This document shows, in pieces, positions 1-12,525 of a stretch of 64,000 bases of DNA. Made by a program: the position numbers and the translations under genes. The stretch spans positions 37,404,130 to 37,468,129 of the forward strand of contig OZ022261.1 of the NCBI GenBank assembly GCA_963978905.1. Reading direction: 5' to 3'. Position 1 is the first letter of the stretch, and each line of letters opens with the position of its first letter. Origin of the DNA: Trichostrongylus colubriformis (taxonomy: Eukaryota > Nematoda > Chromadorea > Rhabditida > Trichostrongylidae). Below the pieces are notes generated by a model, which worked only from the letters and a program-made list of their open reading frames with translations, was not told where the DNA came from and ran no database searches.

Positions 1-260
1 CACGTCATGCGATATTACGATGACTGTACCAGAACGGTTACCGACTGGATCCCTCAGGACGTCAAACGAACACCTGGACGACCGCCGGCCCGATGGTCGG
101 ACTTCTTCACGAAAGCTCTCCGCGAAGGAAACGAGATGCTTCGCGTTCTTGAGTCAGAAAGGTGCACTGGACTTCTTCGGCTCGCGACAGGGACGAATGA
201 AGACGTTGCTGGCGCCCGCTCGAGACACTCGATGACTGGTGATACAGGCGATTTTAGCAT
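1..260 (+). mobile_element. 3' tail of an RTE-type non-LTR retrotransposon, decayed
   Basis: The first frame carries the C-terminal signature of RTE-clade endonuclease/reverse transcriptase proteins, with [17 protein letters not shown] followed by RWSDFF. After about position 160 the similarity moves to another frame, where [11 protein letters not shown], a stop codon and then WRPLE can be read. This indicates at least one frameshift and one nonsense change, so the copy is dead. The element enters from the left edge of the window and its 5' part lies outside. The family assignment rests on recalled RTE tails from hookworms and was not searched. Confidence 0.8.
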
Positions 261-2029
261 ATTAGTGACAACTTTGGCATCGTAAGCTGGAGCAAAAATC
301 AGCAACTACCATAAATAAAGTCATCGACTTTTCGTCGGTGCTATGGTGCCGTTGTAAAGAAAAAATTCCGAAGCGAAAAGAAGACAGATAGTAGTGTCAT
401 CAAGTTCGAAAGGACCGTTTTCGTGATCTCCGTGGTCTTTCGTACGCCAACGTATGCGAAGAAGATTATGGAGACGATGATAGGGCAGGGTTTAGCATAG
501 AATAAAGAGAATCCGTAGGAGGGAATCGTATTTTGCTTGAAGAAGGAGAGGCCCTATTTTTTAAAAAATCAAGTGACTTCCTCTCTGACAAATTGATCAC
601 CTCCCTTTCGTGTGATTTTTGAGCCGATGAGGATCTGAAATGCAAAAGAACGGATAAGTATCAATGTGGAAATACAGAAAACACCGAACCCTATTCAGAA
701 CATGAAGGTTTATTACGTTCAACTAAAAGCTCGCTGCCAAAAAACAAAAAGAAATGCCTAAAAAATGGTAAGGCGACCCGCGATTGACAAATATACATGT
801 GGTAATCAAACTTCCATTCTATCTGGTATGGTGGTCACTGGTGCAACCAAGTTATCCTTTTTGGACGCATTGTGCGAACACACAGCTTTCCCTCGTACCG
901 TCACCTGAAAGCGTAAGGATCTGCCTGGATGCAATGCAGGTAAGAAGGTGAGAAGTAGCAGGAAGCCCCTTCAATTTTTCGCAGCTGTTTTGTTTCTCTG
1001 TGTACGCTTGATGAGGAGGAAAATGGCGGCGAATGGGCAGCGAGTTGTAGCAGCAGAGACATGAGTGAAGGGCGTGTAAGGAAACCGGTTTCATCACGTG
1101 AAAGTTACTTCTTGCATAATATGCCGTATTCCACAATACTGTATGACCATAACATTTCTTCAGAACCAGAACAGTACCTTTACAAAGGCGCAAATGCAAA
1201 GCGGACGTCCGTACGCATGTCCCCGAAGTCCTACGATCTGTCACGACTTCTTAATTCACCAAATTTGGAATGTTAAACGTAAAACGATGTGCCTTCACTT
1301 TCCAGAGAAGAAAGCACATGGTTGTCAGTCCTGCGGAAATTTAATGCCTTTGAGGCATAAAACATAGTGAGTGACATGGTATCAGAGACGTCAGCACTAT
1401 TCATTGTTTATGGACGTCATGAATTCCCTGACGTGTTCTTCGCCGTGTAAAGCCCAAGATCTGTTGCGGTGCATCCCAATGGGCGAGTGAAGATTTTGAT
1501 TAACTATTGAAGTAGCTGACACTACACTAACTTCACAATACGCTACAGAACCAGTCGACATTGCGTTTTTCGCACAACATGAAGAGTCCTTTCCTTTTTG
1601 TTCCCTGGAGCTACTCAATTGAAATGAATATCATTTCTACCTTCCATGCTGAACCCCCGAAAGAGATGAAGAAACGTTCACAGGAAGGGTGCACCAAATG
1701 GGTTTTGGATCATAGTGCACAGGTACTCGCGAGCTTGTGCGATTCAAGGATCCCGTGCACAAATAAATCCCTTCGATTGCTTGTGTGGGTCACTTCGCGT
1801 GCTAACATCTAACTTTGAAAAACTCGAACCTCTAGAAATGCCACCAATTCCACGACGCAGTACATGGTGATGGTTGGCCATGCCATTATTAGATGAAAAA
1901 TGTTGCGGATAATTCCTGTTTTATCTTTGGTTTTACCCGGAAACACCTGAAAATCATGTTGATATTGTTCCCTTCGCTCATTTCTTTCTCTTAGAGTTCA
2001 CTGCTGATAATAATTATTGCTGACAATGA
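261..2029. other. No recognisable gene or repeat
   Basis: I see no recognisable exon, repeat or structured element here. The open frames present, including one on the minus strand at 852-1244, have no plausible splice signals or domain motifs and look like chance. The stretch lies just beyond the 3' end of the minus-strand glycosyltransferase gene and may contain its 3' UTR and polyadenylation site. Confidence 0.4.
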
Positions 2030-5000
2030 TCAATGGATTGATGAACATACTGGTTGGCAGAGGTAGTTGACAAGAAATACACAGAAAAACCAGAAGTACT
2101 GCAGTCCCAGAAATCCTAGCATAATCCATGTGAAGGCGCTTTGCGACGGTATAATCAAGCCCCAAACACCATGGTGGACAGCCGACAGCATGGCAGGAGT
2201 CTTAAAGTATACTATAAACGATAGAACATCCCAAGATCGACATCTTTTTGGTATGCTTCGGGCATCCGGAATTCCTTCAAAATCGTGATGGCATTTGAGC
2301 GCTACTTGGTTTCTGCGGAGCCAGCCTGTGTATGTTCATTATTATTCGTGACGAGATCTCGAGTATTTGGGAGAACCAGTGGAGCGCTGTTCGCAACATA
2401 TGTATATTCATTGCCTTTGCAGCTTTCAGAGCTTACATGAAATCGACTTTACCATGCCGATTTTACTACACCGATTTTGACTGAATGTGAAACAATGCTT
2501 TTTAGCTGAAATTGCTCACCGCTAGAGGAGCTACTATGCTGTAAACGGACGCAATACAAAGTAAAAATCCATAATAGAAGATGAATTTTGCAGCGAATGA
2601 CAGCGAGACCATCACCGGAAGTTGGAAAAATTTGATGGCGAAATAGTGAAACACCTGAATTCAAAAAATCAATGTCATTCAGAAATAACCCAGTTTTGAT
2701 CAGTTTTAGTACCATCCAAGAATTACTGTACCTCTGCGGCTCCGATCGTCCATCGCCGTATTTGACGAGCCCATTCGTACCATTCATCAATATAGTTTTT
2801 CCCTGGAGTTATCACACTTGTGTGAATATGTTTCGTTTTATGCTTGTGTTGAAGCGATTTTGTTGAATGAAACGTACCACTCGTTGGTCCACTGAGGGTA
2901 GCCACTGGAATCGCTCGAATAACGCATTTCTTCCTTACTGATAACGACCACCGGATTAGAGCAATAATATCATCCATCTACAAAATTACACAATCAAAAA
3001 TGCACTTCACTCTTTTATCTCCTAACTAGTTTCAAAAACAAACTTTCACAGTACTAATCAAGAAATAGCTACAGCTGTGAGCTTGCATAAGGATGGCTAC
3101 CTTACAACGTATTTCCTCTTTACTCTAATTATTAACGCTTTTAATTTCCTCCATCGTCTATACTGTAATAATTAAAACCGTGTTCATACTTCGCGCCGGC
3201 CCGGCGTGGCTGCGTTTACAAGCAGCGAGGCAGAGTGGCACGGGCGAGGTGCGGAGAAGACGTGGCAACGAGACAGTGCGGCGCAGGAGGAGACGCAGAG
3301 ACACGCAGCACGCCTTGCCACCGGCACCGCAAAGAATGAACGTGGCCTTACACATTCAAGAACGGTTGTATCCATACGGCAATGTACGAGTTAGTCGGTC
3401 CGAATAAGGTTGTATTCATACTCGGCAACATAGCAGCGATAGCGCTTGGAGCAACGCACGGCTTCACGGATGACACACTCAGTGTTGTATGTACACAGGT
3501 TAAGGCACTGAGAGCATTTCCACCATCAATACTGTCAATGCGCGCCAGCTGCAGAACCACCCCCGGATGTAGTCTTCGCGAATCCCTGCGTTGCGGCGAA
3601 CGCGATCGAGTTTCTTAGTATAAATGCGGCCAAACTATTGTGCGGCGTATGTTTGGATGTCCTGGTCTAATAGTTTGACGTACTTTAATTGCCAGCGCTG
3701 CAACGGATTAGGATTTGTTCCCACAGGGAACCCACAGTACCTCATACATTGCGTTGAGAAAAGTTCGTGGATTGTAGTACTATTGCCTACTGAAAAATAT
3801 GGTTATCGATCGACGACTTTCCCCAGTGAGCTACTGGCCGCCTCCAAAATCACTAGGAACCGGCAGCTGTCGAGGGTTTTCCAGGTATTTTCCTCCTGAT
3901 ACGGCCCTTTGCGTAAGATCTTTTGACCCATGCTTAATCGTGCTCCCTTTAAGTATAAGTGATGATTCACTGAAGTAATGATAAACAGCGGCATAAGTCA
4001 GGCAAAATTTTCAGGTGATGCCATCCAACACGTACTGTTCAGTGAATCAGCAGAGCATTTTTTCACGATCCAGGACGGCTCAGACACGTTTCTTTCACGT
4101 GTCCTTCTACTGCACATAAAATAGCAGTGCTGTGAATCGATGTGGTGTATTGATGATGGAAACTCCATGCGATTAATTTTCAATATTGAACACTTCCCGC
4201 ACTACATCTGATCATTAAATAGACTACACTAAACAAATCGGGGAATGGGACCATTATACTGCCTATAAAACCAGTTTGAATACTTATGCCGGATTTGAAG
4301 AACTGAATGCATGTCAAAGCCGCAGTGTTCATTCTGAACGAAAGATGAGTTCACGAACGGTGAGTAATAACCTGATATCCTGGATGAGTGTAGTCGCCTT
4401 TTTCCATTAGTTCAAGGCTTAAAGAGAAAATACTCATTGTGTTAATATTCCATGGTATCAGATATCCCATCATAAAGAAGGCTCTGAAAATGTGCGAGTT
4501 CACATTTGCCAGTAGAATAAAAAATGAATCATTTTACCAGTGCAAAAGCGTCGCACTATACAAGTAAAATGATGCAGCAATATTAGATATAAATTGAATA
4601 ATCATGAAGAACACTGTATATGCACATATTCCATGACTCAAGGTGAAGTGAGAATTTATTCTTTTATATAGTCTTAGGAAATGCTTTCCACTCCGTTTCG
4701 TTCACAAGTAGTTCTCGAAGATGGGACGCGTACAAAGTAGTGATGACGTTATTTGAAGATAAAGAGAAGGCTCGAATCGCTCGCAAGAACACCGACTACA
4801 GCTACTTGTATAAAAGGTACAAGACAAAACGTATGAGTATTAAAAAAATTCTGTATTTACCTGAGCAACCCAGTCACCCTGACGAAGAATGGTGATTTAT
4901 GTAGATTGATGCAGTAGAATAATGGCGACTGCCAAACAGTGTACTGACGCTGCTAAAATGAATCCAGAGTCCATACTGGTTTGAGAGAATAATTTTAACG

Positions 5001-6243
5001 AGCGTCACACAGTACCTCTACGGTGAGCTTCAGATAATCTTCTTCCAATGCATCAAAGTAACGTTCGCCAAAAATTGAGTCGCAATCGCCAGTTGTTACT
5101 AGCAGCTCTACATTACAGTCAGATTTATCCAGAGGATAATTCTGAAAAATTTTCATCATTTGAGAAGAAATATTCTTCTTTTCCCAAAAAAAAAGGTCAA
5201 AAAAAGAAAAGTGGACCATATTTAAGCAACCTTATCGAGTCGAAGTTGCTTAACAGCCTGACGAGATGCGTAATTAAAGTTGGAGCATTTACCTGAAATT
5301 AAATTAAAGGTTTTCATACTCTAGAAAAAGTTACAATTTCTTCTTGGATCCACAAAGCTCAAAAATTTACCAGGAATATCGCCAAGGAGACCTTTAGGGT
5401 GAAAGGTGACGATGAAACGATCAAAATGGGCTTCATATTTCTGGAGTAGAAGTCGCTTTTTCTTGAACATATATTTTTCAGAGGAGTTGAAACCACACTT
5501 GTTAGATCCATTAGAATGGCATCGTAAGTTAGCTGTTGCTTGTTAACTCGCTGGGTGTATTCTTTTCCAATTAGTAGCACTTACTTCCTCCTTATCTGGT
5601 GTGCCGCTTTCCATTCCGACCACACATGCGATCTTCATTTTTGCGTCCGGTTGTGATGCAATGCTTAAAAATTTATTTTCACTCAGCTCACCATAATCAA
5701 TCCAACCTACTTCAATGAGATGACTTGATACGAATTTTCCCAACCTGTCTACAGTATCCATTATAAGTTGCAGTGGCTCTTTGTAAATACAAATTCCGAC
5801 CATGTGCTTTATCAGAATCTTTTCCGTATTGCTCTTAACATTCATGGATTAAGGAACAGTAATCGCAAAAGAGGCCTTCTTGTAGTGGAGGTTGTGGGGT
5901 GTAGCCCGCTTTCCTCTTATTGGTGGCTGCAGCCCAAGCGCCAATCGCGCCCACTGTTCCCAATTCAGCGATATTAAACCACAGTTCTTCTACTACTCTT
6001 TTCCATGGAAGAAAAATCTTTCCCTCAACTATTCTTGGACTGTCATCTGGGGTGAGGCTCAATCGTATTCAGTAAATCCCTGAGAGCATTTCGAAAGATG
6101 GATTGACAGACCTTGTTGAGGTCGATTTTGTGTGAAGCAAAACGTCTTAGGCGCCATGAATAACGAAGGGCATTGAAAACTGCAACCATCCATAAAAGGT
6201 GAAGAATAATGCAGATGATGACGACGATTTCCAGAGCAAAATC
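2030..6243 (-). CDS. Family 2 membrane glycosyltransferase (multi-exon, 5' end incomplete)
   Basis: Transfers sugar from a nucleotide sugar; acceptor unknown. Minus-strand exons in order: 6112-6243 (membrane helix, then basic RYSWRLRR), a tentative one near 5880-6023, about 5585-5820 (VGICIYKEP, start of the GT-A fold), 5371-5461, 5231-5292 (with the previous exon DIPGKCSNFNYA), 5016-5141 (LLVTTGDCDS, DxD-like metal site, then RYFDALEEDY), 4861-4949 (YTVWQSPLFYC), 4372-4483, 2878-2977, 2732-2802 (QIRRW, the QxxRW motif), 2520-2654 (membrane helices) and about 2030-2335 (two helices, stop at 2030-2032). Phases agree at every junction from 5585 down to 2520. The junctions around the second exon and before the last exon are unresolved. 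An N-terminal exon is missing and a mariner lies directly upstream. Family identity is firm; the exact ortholog is not known to me. Confidence 0.85.
3158..3640. other. GC-rich stretch inside a glycosyltransferase intron
   Basis: This part of the 1.4-kb intron between exons 4372-4483 and 2878-2977 is clearly richer in G and C than its surroundings, with CGCGCC and GCCGG-type runs. A short phrase resembling GTTGTATTCATAC recurs three times (near 3180, 3366 and 3410). Open frames exist on both strands, but none shows a domain or clean splice sites. It may be an old repeat; I do not recognise the family. Confidence 0.35.
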
Positions 6244-6339
6244 CTGAAATCAAAGAAATACTTCTAATACATGGGCAGCGGAGAAACATGGTGAGTATCG
6301 CTTGAACAGGATCACGCACCGCGGCACGTTGCGTGCGAG

Positions 6340-7421
6340 TTAGGGGCACCGTATGTCATGTAGATTTCGAGAGGTTAGCCTGAAATAAGGCGCAGCATAC
6401 GGCATTCGCTTCAGGAGCCACAATATATTAAAGTGATAGTCAGAAGGGGCAATGTCTGGAGGGTATGGCTGGTGGGGCAGCATATCCCAGCCGGGCTCCT
6501 GTAGCTTGGCCTGGGTACACTTCGCGACGTATATGTGGGCGTTGTCATGAAGGAGGGTGACCGCGGACCTTCTCAGGCACTTTTCTCGAATAGCGACGCC
6601 GATCTGCTGGAGCTGGTGGGTGTATATGGAAGCGGGTACTGTCTCGCCTTGTGCCAGCACTTCTTGGAAAAGCATTCCTTCCGCGTCCAGAAGCGACAGA
6701 GTAGAACTTTCTTCGGATGGAGGTCGGACATGGGCTGCGTTGGCGGCTCGGCGTCACGTAGCAGCCAAAAGGCGCGGGGTGCGTTGATATCGTACATGGC
6801 ACAGCTTTTATCGCCCGTAGCCAGATAGACGAGAAAGTCGTTGCGATGCTGGCGGAGCAGCAGCGATTGACAGATGCTGACACGGGCACCTTCTTGAGCA
6901 TCCGTCAGGGCATGAGATCCATCGCGTTAGCACCTTTCGATAACCGAGCTCGTGGAGGCGACGATTCACGGTTATGGGTGCTTGTCCATTCCTCTCCGCC
7001 AGCTCGCGCATGGTGGTTTCAGGATCGGCGCGAACGGCGGAGAGCAGCGTCTCGTCGTCGAATGCTAGGGGTCCCATGCGTGGCTTGTCTTCCGTGTCAA
7101 TCGCCGTTGCTGAAGCTGATGAGCCAGTGGCGCACGGTTCATAGCTCATACATCCCTTGCCCAATGCAGCGTTTATTGAGTCGCAAGCTTCCGTCGCTTT
7201 GGTGCCGCGAGACCGCTCACAGTAGATGACACCGCTGTTGGGTGGGTATCGACTACGGGCACTGTAGCTCTCTCCACGGAATCTGGTGGGTCAATATATA
7301 TTTTACTAGAAAGCTTAGAGTTCGTTCTACCATTCTCCTGAACCGCCTAGACCTGCCTCGAAGTAAACAAGAGTTATTGATTTTTTTGGAAAAATCCTAC
7401 AAGACTTTTGAGACAACCTAA
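6340..7421 (-). mobile_element. mariner element A with decayed transposase, 3' truncated
   Basis: The transposase is read on the minus strand. Its right end at 7421 is the inverted repeat ending GACAACCTAA, next to a TA target. Going inward the frames give an N-terminal helix-turn-helix part (GKGCMSYEP, TMRELAERNGQ), a linker with SDLHPKKVLLC, and the catalytic end LLHDNAHIYVAK with PPDIAPSDYH. Counting from the Asp of HDN to the Asp of SDY gives 34 intervening residues, the DD34D spacing of true mariners. Several frameshifts separate these pieces. The other terminal repeat is missing; similarity fades near 6340-6360, just upstream of the glycosyltransferase gene. This copy keeps the central region that copies B and C have lost. 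Confidence 0.85.
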
Positions 7422-7424
7422 TAA

Positions 7425-7715
7425 AAAGGACAAAGTTGCTCGGTTTGTTCAATCCCTTGCTGGGATGAGCCTCGTATCCAATAGTCATCGTGTTGGCAGT
7501 TGTATGAGATTTGGTCTAAACGATGACTTGCAGAGGCCAGCCGATGTAGAATTCAGTGCTTTTGTCCTCCCATGCGAGTCTGGTAACATTTTACCTACCC
7601 TGGGAGGATGGAGGGCTTCGTAGGCCTGGGCAGGCACTGATGCGGGATTTGATCCTCGTACCTTCAAAGTGAGAGTGTGGGCACCTGTTGCTGTACCACC
7701 TTCGCCCGTTAGGAA
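7425..7715 (-). mobile_element. tRNA-derived SINE
   Basis: The minus strand carries a Pol III A box (TGGTACAGCAACAGG, 7684-7698) and a B box (GGATCAAATCC, 7645-7655) at tRNA-like spacing. They are followed by a roughly 220-base unrelated body running down to about 7425. A tRNA head plus body is the standard SINE layout. The body contains a short inverted motif (CCATCCTCCCAGGG). The SINE abuts the TA target of mariner A. No family name is offered, and the 3' end is not sharply defined. Confidence 0.5.
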
Positions 7716-7734
7716 ACTTGTCCTTCAGTAACAA

Positions 7735-9063
7735 GGGAGGCCCATCGTGTCAAGGTGAGCTTTTTCAAAACGGTTTTTCGCATTTTATAGGCTCACATAC
7801 ATGAAGCAAAAAACCGGTTTCAAAATCGGCTAAATGATTTTGGGGGGCCCAGAAAATGGTTGATGGTTGATCCCCACTGAGGACAAATTTTTGCATTTTT
7901 TTTAGTTTTCATCCATTTATGCTCATGTATGACCACATGTGCAAAATGTGTGCAAAATCAATTTTTATTACGTCAGGGAACCGCTATCTTCAGTATTTTT
8001 GCGTATTAGGCGAATGATTTGTTTGGACCTGTCAACGCTCATAACAGAAAACTAGCCGTTGTCCCGCAAAACACGTGTGATATCATATTCAGGAGGTCGA
8101 ACTACCCTAGGTAACAAGTTTTCAGCCTAATCGACATTTTGACCCAAACTCGAAAATTTGGGCGACCACTAGTACTACTACTACCATAGTAAAGAACGCT
8201 CAACGAAAAGAAGTCGGTAGCCCATATAAGGAAATATTTGCTATCTTTCGCCGTCGCATGGTGTTGCTAGGTGCAGTTCACTTGAGATGCGTTGATTCTG
8301 CACATGCTCCATTGCATTTAATCGAGGCTGTAAGTTGTTCGTGTGTACAAGTACTGCAGTAACTGTGTGCCCATGTCCACACCACTGTCTCGAGTTTGGG
8401 TGAAAATCTCGATTTGGATAGTATTTTGTATCTAGGGCTAGCTGAGTCTCCTGAGCGCGAATATCACGCTAGTTTCGCACGAAAATGTCTGGCAAGCGTG
8501 CTAGGGGGCGCCGAAGGGTCCAAACACTTCAACGGAAAGCTTGCAAATGTCACTTTCGTGCACCAGCGACGAAGATTGTAGTCATTTTGCATATGCGCAG
8601 ATAGTATAGCACTGGACAAAGAAAATCCAGAAAATGCAAAAGGGTACACGTCGAGAGGAGCTGAACAGCAAACGCCTCCCCCACCATGCCAATGCCAGTC
8701 CGTCCCTTTATCCATTGGGCCATCCAACCACTGCGAGCACTCTCTCCTGTGCAACCCCATGAGTCTTCTTCGCTTCGTTTAGTAGTTACCATAAACGGTT
8801 CTACATTTTTGAACGAGCTCGCAGTGGTTTTGGCGTGGGTTTGAAGACAGTCTTCCGTTATTCATATACTGAACGCCGCAGCTGGAAAGCATTGCAGCAA
8901 ACTGGTCAAAATTGTTTCTTTCTACGCAACTTTTGTCACACATTTTCTGGTCCCCCAAAACCATTTACCCAAATTTGAGACTGGTTTTTTGCTTCATGTA
9001 TGTGACCCTATAAAATGCAAAAAACCATTTTGAAAAAGCTCACCTTGACCTGATGGGCCTCCC
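7735..9063. mobile_element. 1.33-kb non-autonomous element with long terminal inverted repeats
   Basis: The left arm (7735 to about 7865) starts GGGAGGCCCATC and the right arm (about 8935-9063) is its reverse complement ending GATGGGCCTCCC. The arms are about 130 bases long and agree at most positions, including a TCAAGGTGAGC block and an ACATACATGAAGC block. No transposase is seen inside. The interior open frames near 8396-8790 look like chance. I see no convincing target-site duplication, since CAGTAACAA on the left does not match TCGTAAGAA on the right. The superfamily is therefore open. Confidence 0.75.
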
Positions 9064-12000
9064 TCGTAAGAAACTTTATCCTTTCATTAGTGTCTCGCAG
9101 TACATGTAGCAGATAGAATACGTGTAGGAAGAAGGTGAAAGGAAATGAAGCATGCTCGGCTATTCCACCTCCATCATCTACATCCTCTACATTTCTAGAC
9201 ATTAAAAGTAAAATTGTGAAGAGCTGGAGGGGAAAAACGAAAAAAGGCTAGTGTGGCTACTTAGAATAAGACTGAAGTCACTGTGAGGTACAAAAGAAAC
9301 TAGGTTGCTCACATTCAGGCCGGGAATAGCAGGAACCCAAACTGACGATGAAATAGAACAGAATATTAAAAAAGTAAACAATAAGTTCCATCGAATATAT
9401 CTATTCGCCGGTTTTGCCACTCTTCCAGCATACGACTCTAGCCTAAAATTGGATTATGAAATTATGACTCCTTATTGATTTCGTGCTACTCTTGAGAAGT
9501 AAGTAAATGCGTGTCATTTCTTCACTCCCATTCACTTTTCATGCCTTACAAGGGTGATACAATCATGGGAATGGGATGTGGAACGGTATCCTGATGGCCG
9601 AAGAAGCGGCACACATCTTCTACTGCTTCTTTCCCTCTCTTACACTAACCGTGGATTTGATTTGTTTTGATTTATTACGTGCAAAAAAAATGCATGTAAG
9701 AAATAATCTGTGATGACACATGATCCGTGAGTCGAAATTACATCTTATCTTGCTTGCTTTGTAAACTGTCAAGTAGTTAAGTATGGTTCTGGTAAATTAG
9801 ACTTCCAGAAGTATACTGTATCAGCTTGTAATAGTGATTGAAAAGCGTATGTTCACCTTTTCAAGCTACCCTGAAATCCTCTACGAACGGAGCTCTTCAA
9901 CGTATTGAGCATGCTTTCACGACGACGGCTTGGATATGGTTTTCCATTGGGAAGTGAATATGATTTGAACTAAACTTATTCAGGTAAACATGACACAAAT
10001 AACACATTTTATCAAGTCAAGGTGCACACCACTTTCGGTTTAGCAGAAATATTCTCCTCAATGATGATCTGCTTCAAATCGTCCGGTGATAGGTTCATCT
10101 TGTCCTTCATCCTGACATTAAGGTATACTGTATGCGTGCTCAATTCCGAAATATTGCGAAAATAAAGCGGAAAATTGCGAAAGTCGAAAATATGATGAGA
10201 AACAACTGGTGCTTATGTAGTTCGGCCTTTGTCAGTAGAAATTCATGACTGATATTTGTCAGACAACTTGGGCTTGAGGCTGGCTGACACGAAAAGCATG
10301 ACGGTAAGGAAAGCAGAAATCGCAAATCGAAACATCGGTTATTTATTTTAGTCAAGAATGAGCACTGCATTTTCAAGCAGAGTGACAGTGTCAGAAAACG
10401 TTGATTCTAGGTCTACTTGAAGTCAGTTAAAGCACATACTCAATACTAGTAATCTCGTCCAGTATTCAAAAGCTTATAGTCTAAGGTAAGTGAAAGATGC
10501 TGCATGTAAATTTGGTTTGAAGTGTTCAGACAGCCAGAATCAAAATTCGGGTCAGCAGCTCAAGTGGCGGGTTCCTGATCCTCCCCAACGAAACGTCTTG
10601 CTAAATATACCGGAATGTCCGAGGGCGGTCCACTTTTTTGTTCCGTCCAACGACTGCAAGGTGTGGGAGGGTACACGAGGTGGGGCAGGCTCGAAAAAGC
10701 TATTTACCTTTCAGCAATAACGTCGGCTTCATTGAACTGTGTTCGAGCGAATGTTTTTCTTTACGCCATGACGGCCATGTTTAGATGCGTAGGCAGCGCT
10801 AAGCTGATGAAACGTCATCTCGGTCATTACCGGTGAATTTATTGCGTCACTATTACTGTAAGGTGGTCCAAAGGATTTTTCTGACATTTTTACAGCTCAT
10901 CAAGTACAAAAGAGTGATACGGAAATCAACGCTTTCAAAAACACTGGAGCTGAGTATATGGTGTGAAATTTTCAATGAATTCGAAGTCTCAGCTCAATTA
11001 AACTCGATTTTACGGAACGTGATGAGTTTCAGGTGCTCACAAAAGATGAAGCATTATTAAGTGAATAAAACTTTTTTTCTTTTTTACACGGTTATCTGTC
11101 TATGCGACGGGAATGTTATCTGCAACTGACTCACCACCAAACCAAAGCTCTATGCTAGCCCGTGTTTCAAAACGTTTGGGACCGTTTTCAACGAAAACTG
11201 TTGTTTGTGCTGGGAACAGTTTTCACTGATGAACTTGTTACCAGCTACTATGTAGCACCACTCAGCAGACAGTGAACAATCCTCTAAGAAAACTATGCAA
11301 GACTGTTTTTGATGACTTTTAGGTAGTATTAATTAATTTATGAAAGCAATGCTTCAACACCCCTGAAATCTGTCGCAGACGGCTATAAACTTTCTCAGAT
11401 TTCTAAAACAAATTTGAAAATATATGTCATGAAGCTTGAGCCAATTACTATTTTACACATAAGGGAAACCTCATCGGAAAGTACTCCTCATAGTGAGGAG
11501 CACGCATCTTCAAGTAAAATGCAGAGGCTTCTACAAAAAAAAACTGCTGTTCCAACTTTCAAGCTTGTATGCGTAAAACATAGATGACCTAATCTGTTGA
11601 GGTTTTGTATGAAAAGCATTGCATTATTGAGCCATTTCACTCAGTTTCGTATTCTAATGTATTTAGAATCCTGCACTATGTATGTAGCTATATGCGTATT
11701 GGAAATGCCCTACAAGTCTAAACTTCACAGCTGGATCCTGTCCTCTGCATCACTCCCATATCAGTTTTAGTGCTGATAAAAGTCTTGTTTGACAACGGTT
11801 AGAATCAATTTAACAAGTCTTGAAAAACCATGCGATGTTTTTAGCGCTTCAACAGCATAAAAATAATTCCCACCTCTGAAACAAATATTGCGTTTCTGCC
11901 ATTCGGTAACGGAAAGCGCTGCTTAGTTAATAATGCAGCAGATGAAGAATGATGCGAAGTTTAATCTTCGTGTCACTTCTTCGGCGTACGCTGTGGGTAG

Positions 12001-12525
12001 TCTCTGAGCACAGTTCCAAAGTGTTAGTACCAGTTTGTTGATTCAAATGAAAATACGCTCTATTAAGTTGTTGCAAAGGGAAAGCAGTAGGTATATCCAG
12101 TATACAAAAGTGAAATTCAAAGTATAGTAAGATTTCAAAGATGATCAATGGTCAAGAGCAGTGTTCAGGCAATGTTCAGGATCACCTCTAACAGCCACAA
12201 ACTTGCAAAGATTTGTCATACCGGTCAGTACCGTGGCAATAAATTGAGGAAACGAGTTCCCGAAAGATTCAACATCAGCATTTTGAAATAGGTTCCAATG
12301 CAACCGATCAATATAAAGGGTTCTTCAGGCCCTGCTGCCAAACCAAGTAAAAGTCTAAAATAAAAAATGAAATGAAAATAAAAAAGCGCTGATTATGGCC
12401 TAAAGACGTGCTCAGCATACTCGCACCACACCTTCAAAAAAGTTGCATCCTAGCTAAAAAGCGCATTATCACTGAGAACCACATGTCTCCCCATTATATT
12501 GTTTCCAGTATTGGTAAATCTTCCA
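9064..12525. other. No recognisable gene; one weak terminal-exon candidate
   Basis: I see no firm gene in these 3.4 kb. The best candidate is a plus-strand stretch after a TTTTTACAG acceptor at about 10894, open to a stop at 11058-11060 and followed by AATAAA at about 11064. That looks like a last exon with a polyadenylation signal. The encoded sequence is not recognised and no upstream exon was found. The remainder is AT-rich and unstructured to my eye. Confidence 0.25.

Noticed and set aside
2880..2975. Alternative minus-strand frame with YYCSNPVVVISKEEMRYS
   Set aside because: It looked protein-like, but phases of the neighbouring exons fit only the other frame (MDDIIALIRW...), which matches the glycosyltransferase.
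8955..8977. Sequence resembling the SL1 spliced leader (ATTTACCCAAATTTGAG)
   Set aside because: It lies in the right inverted repeat of the 7735-9063 element, differs from SL1 at key positions and has no donor or Sm site in the right place.
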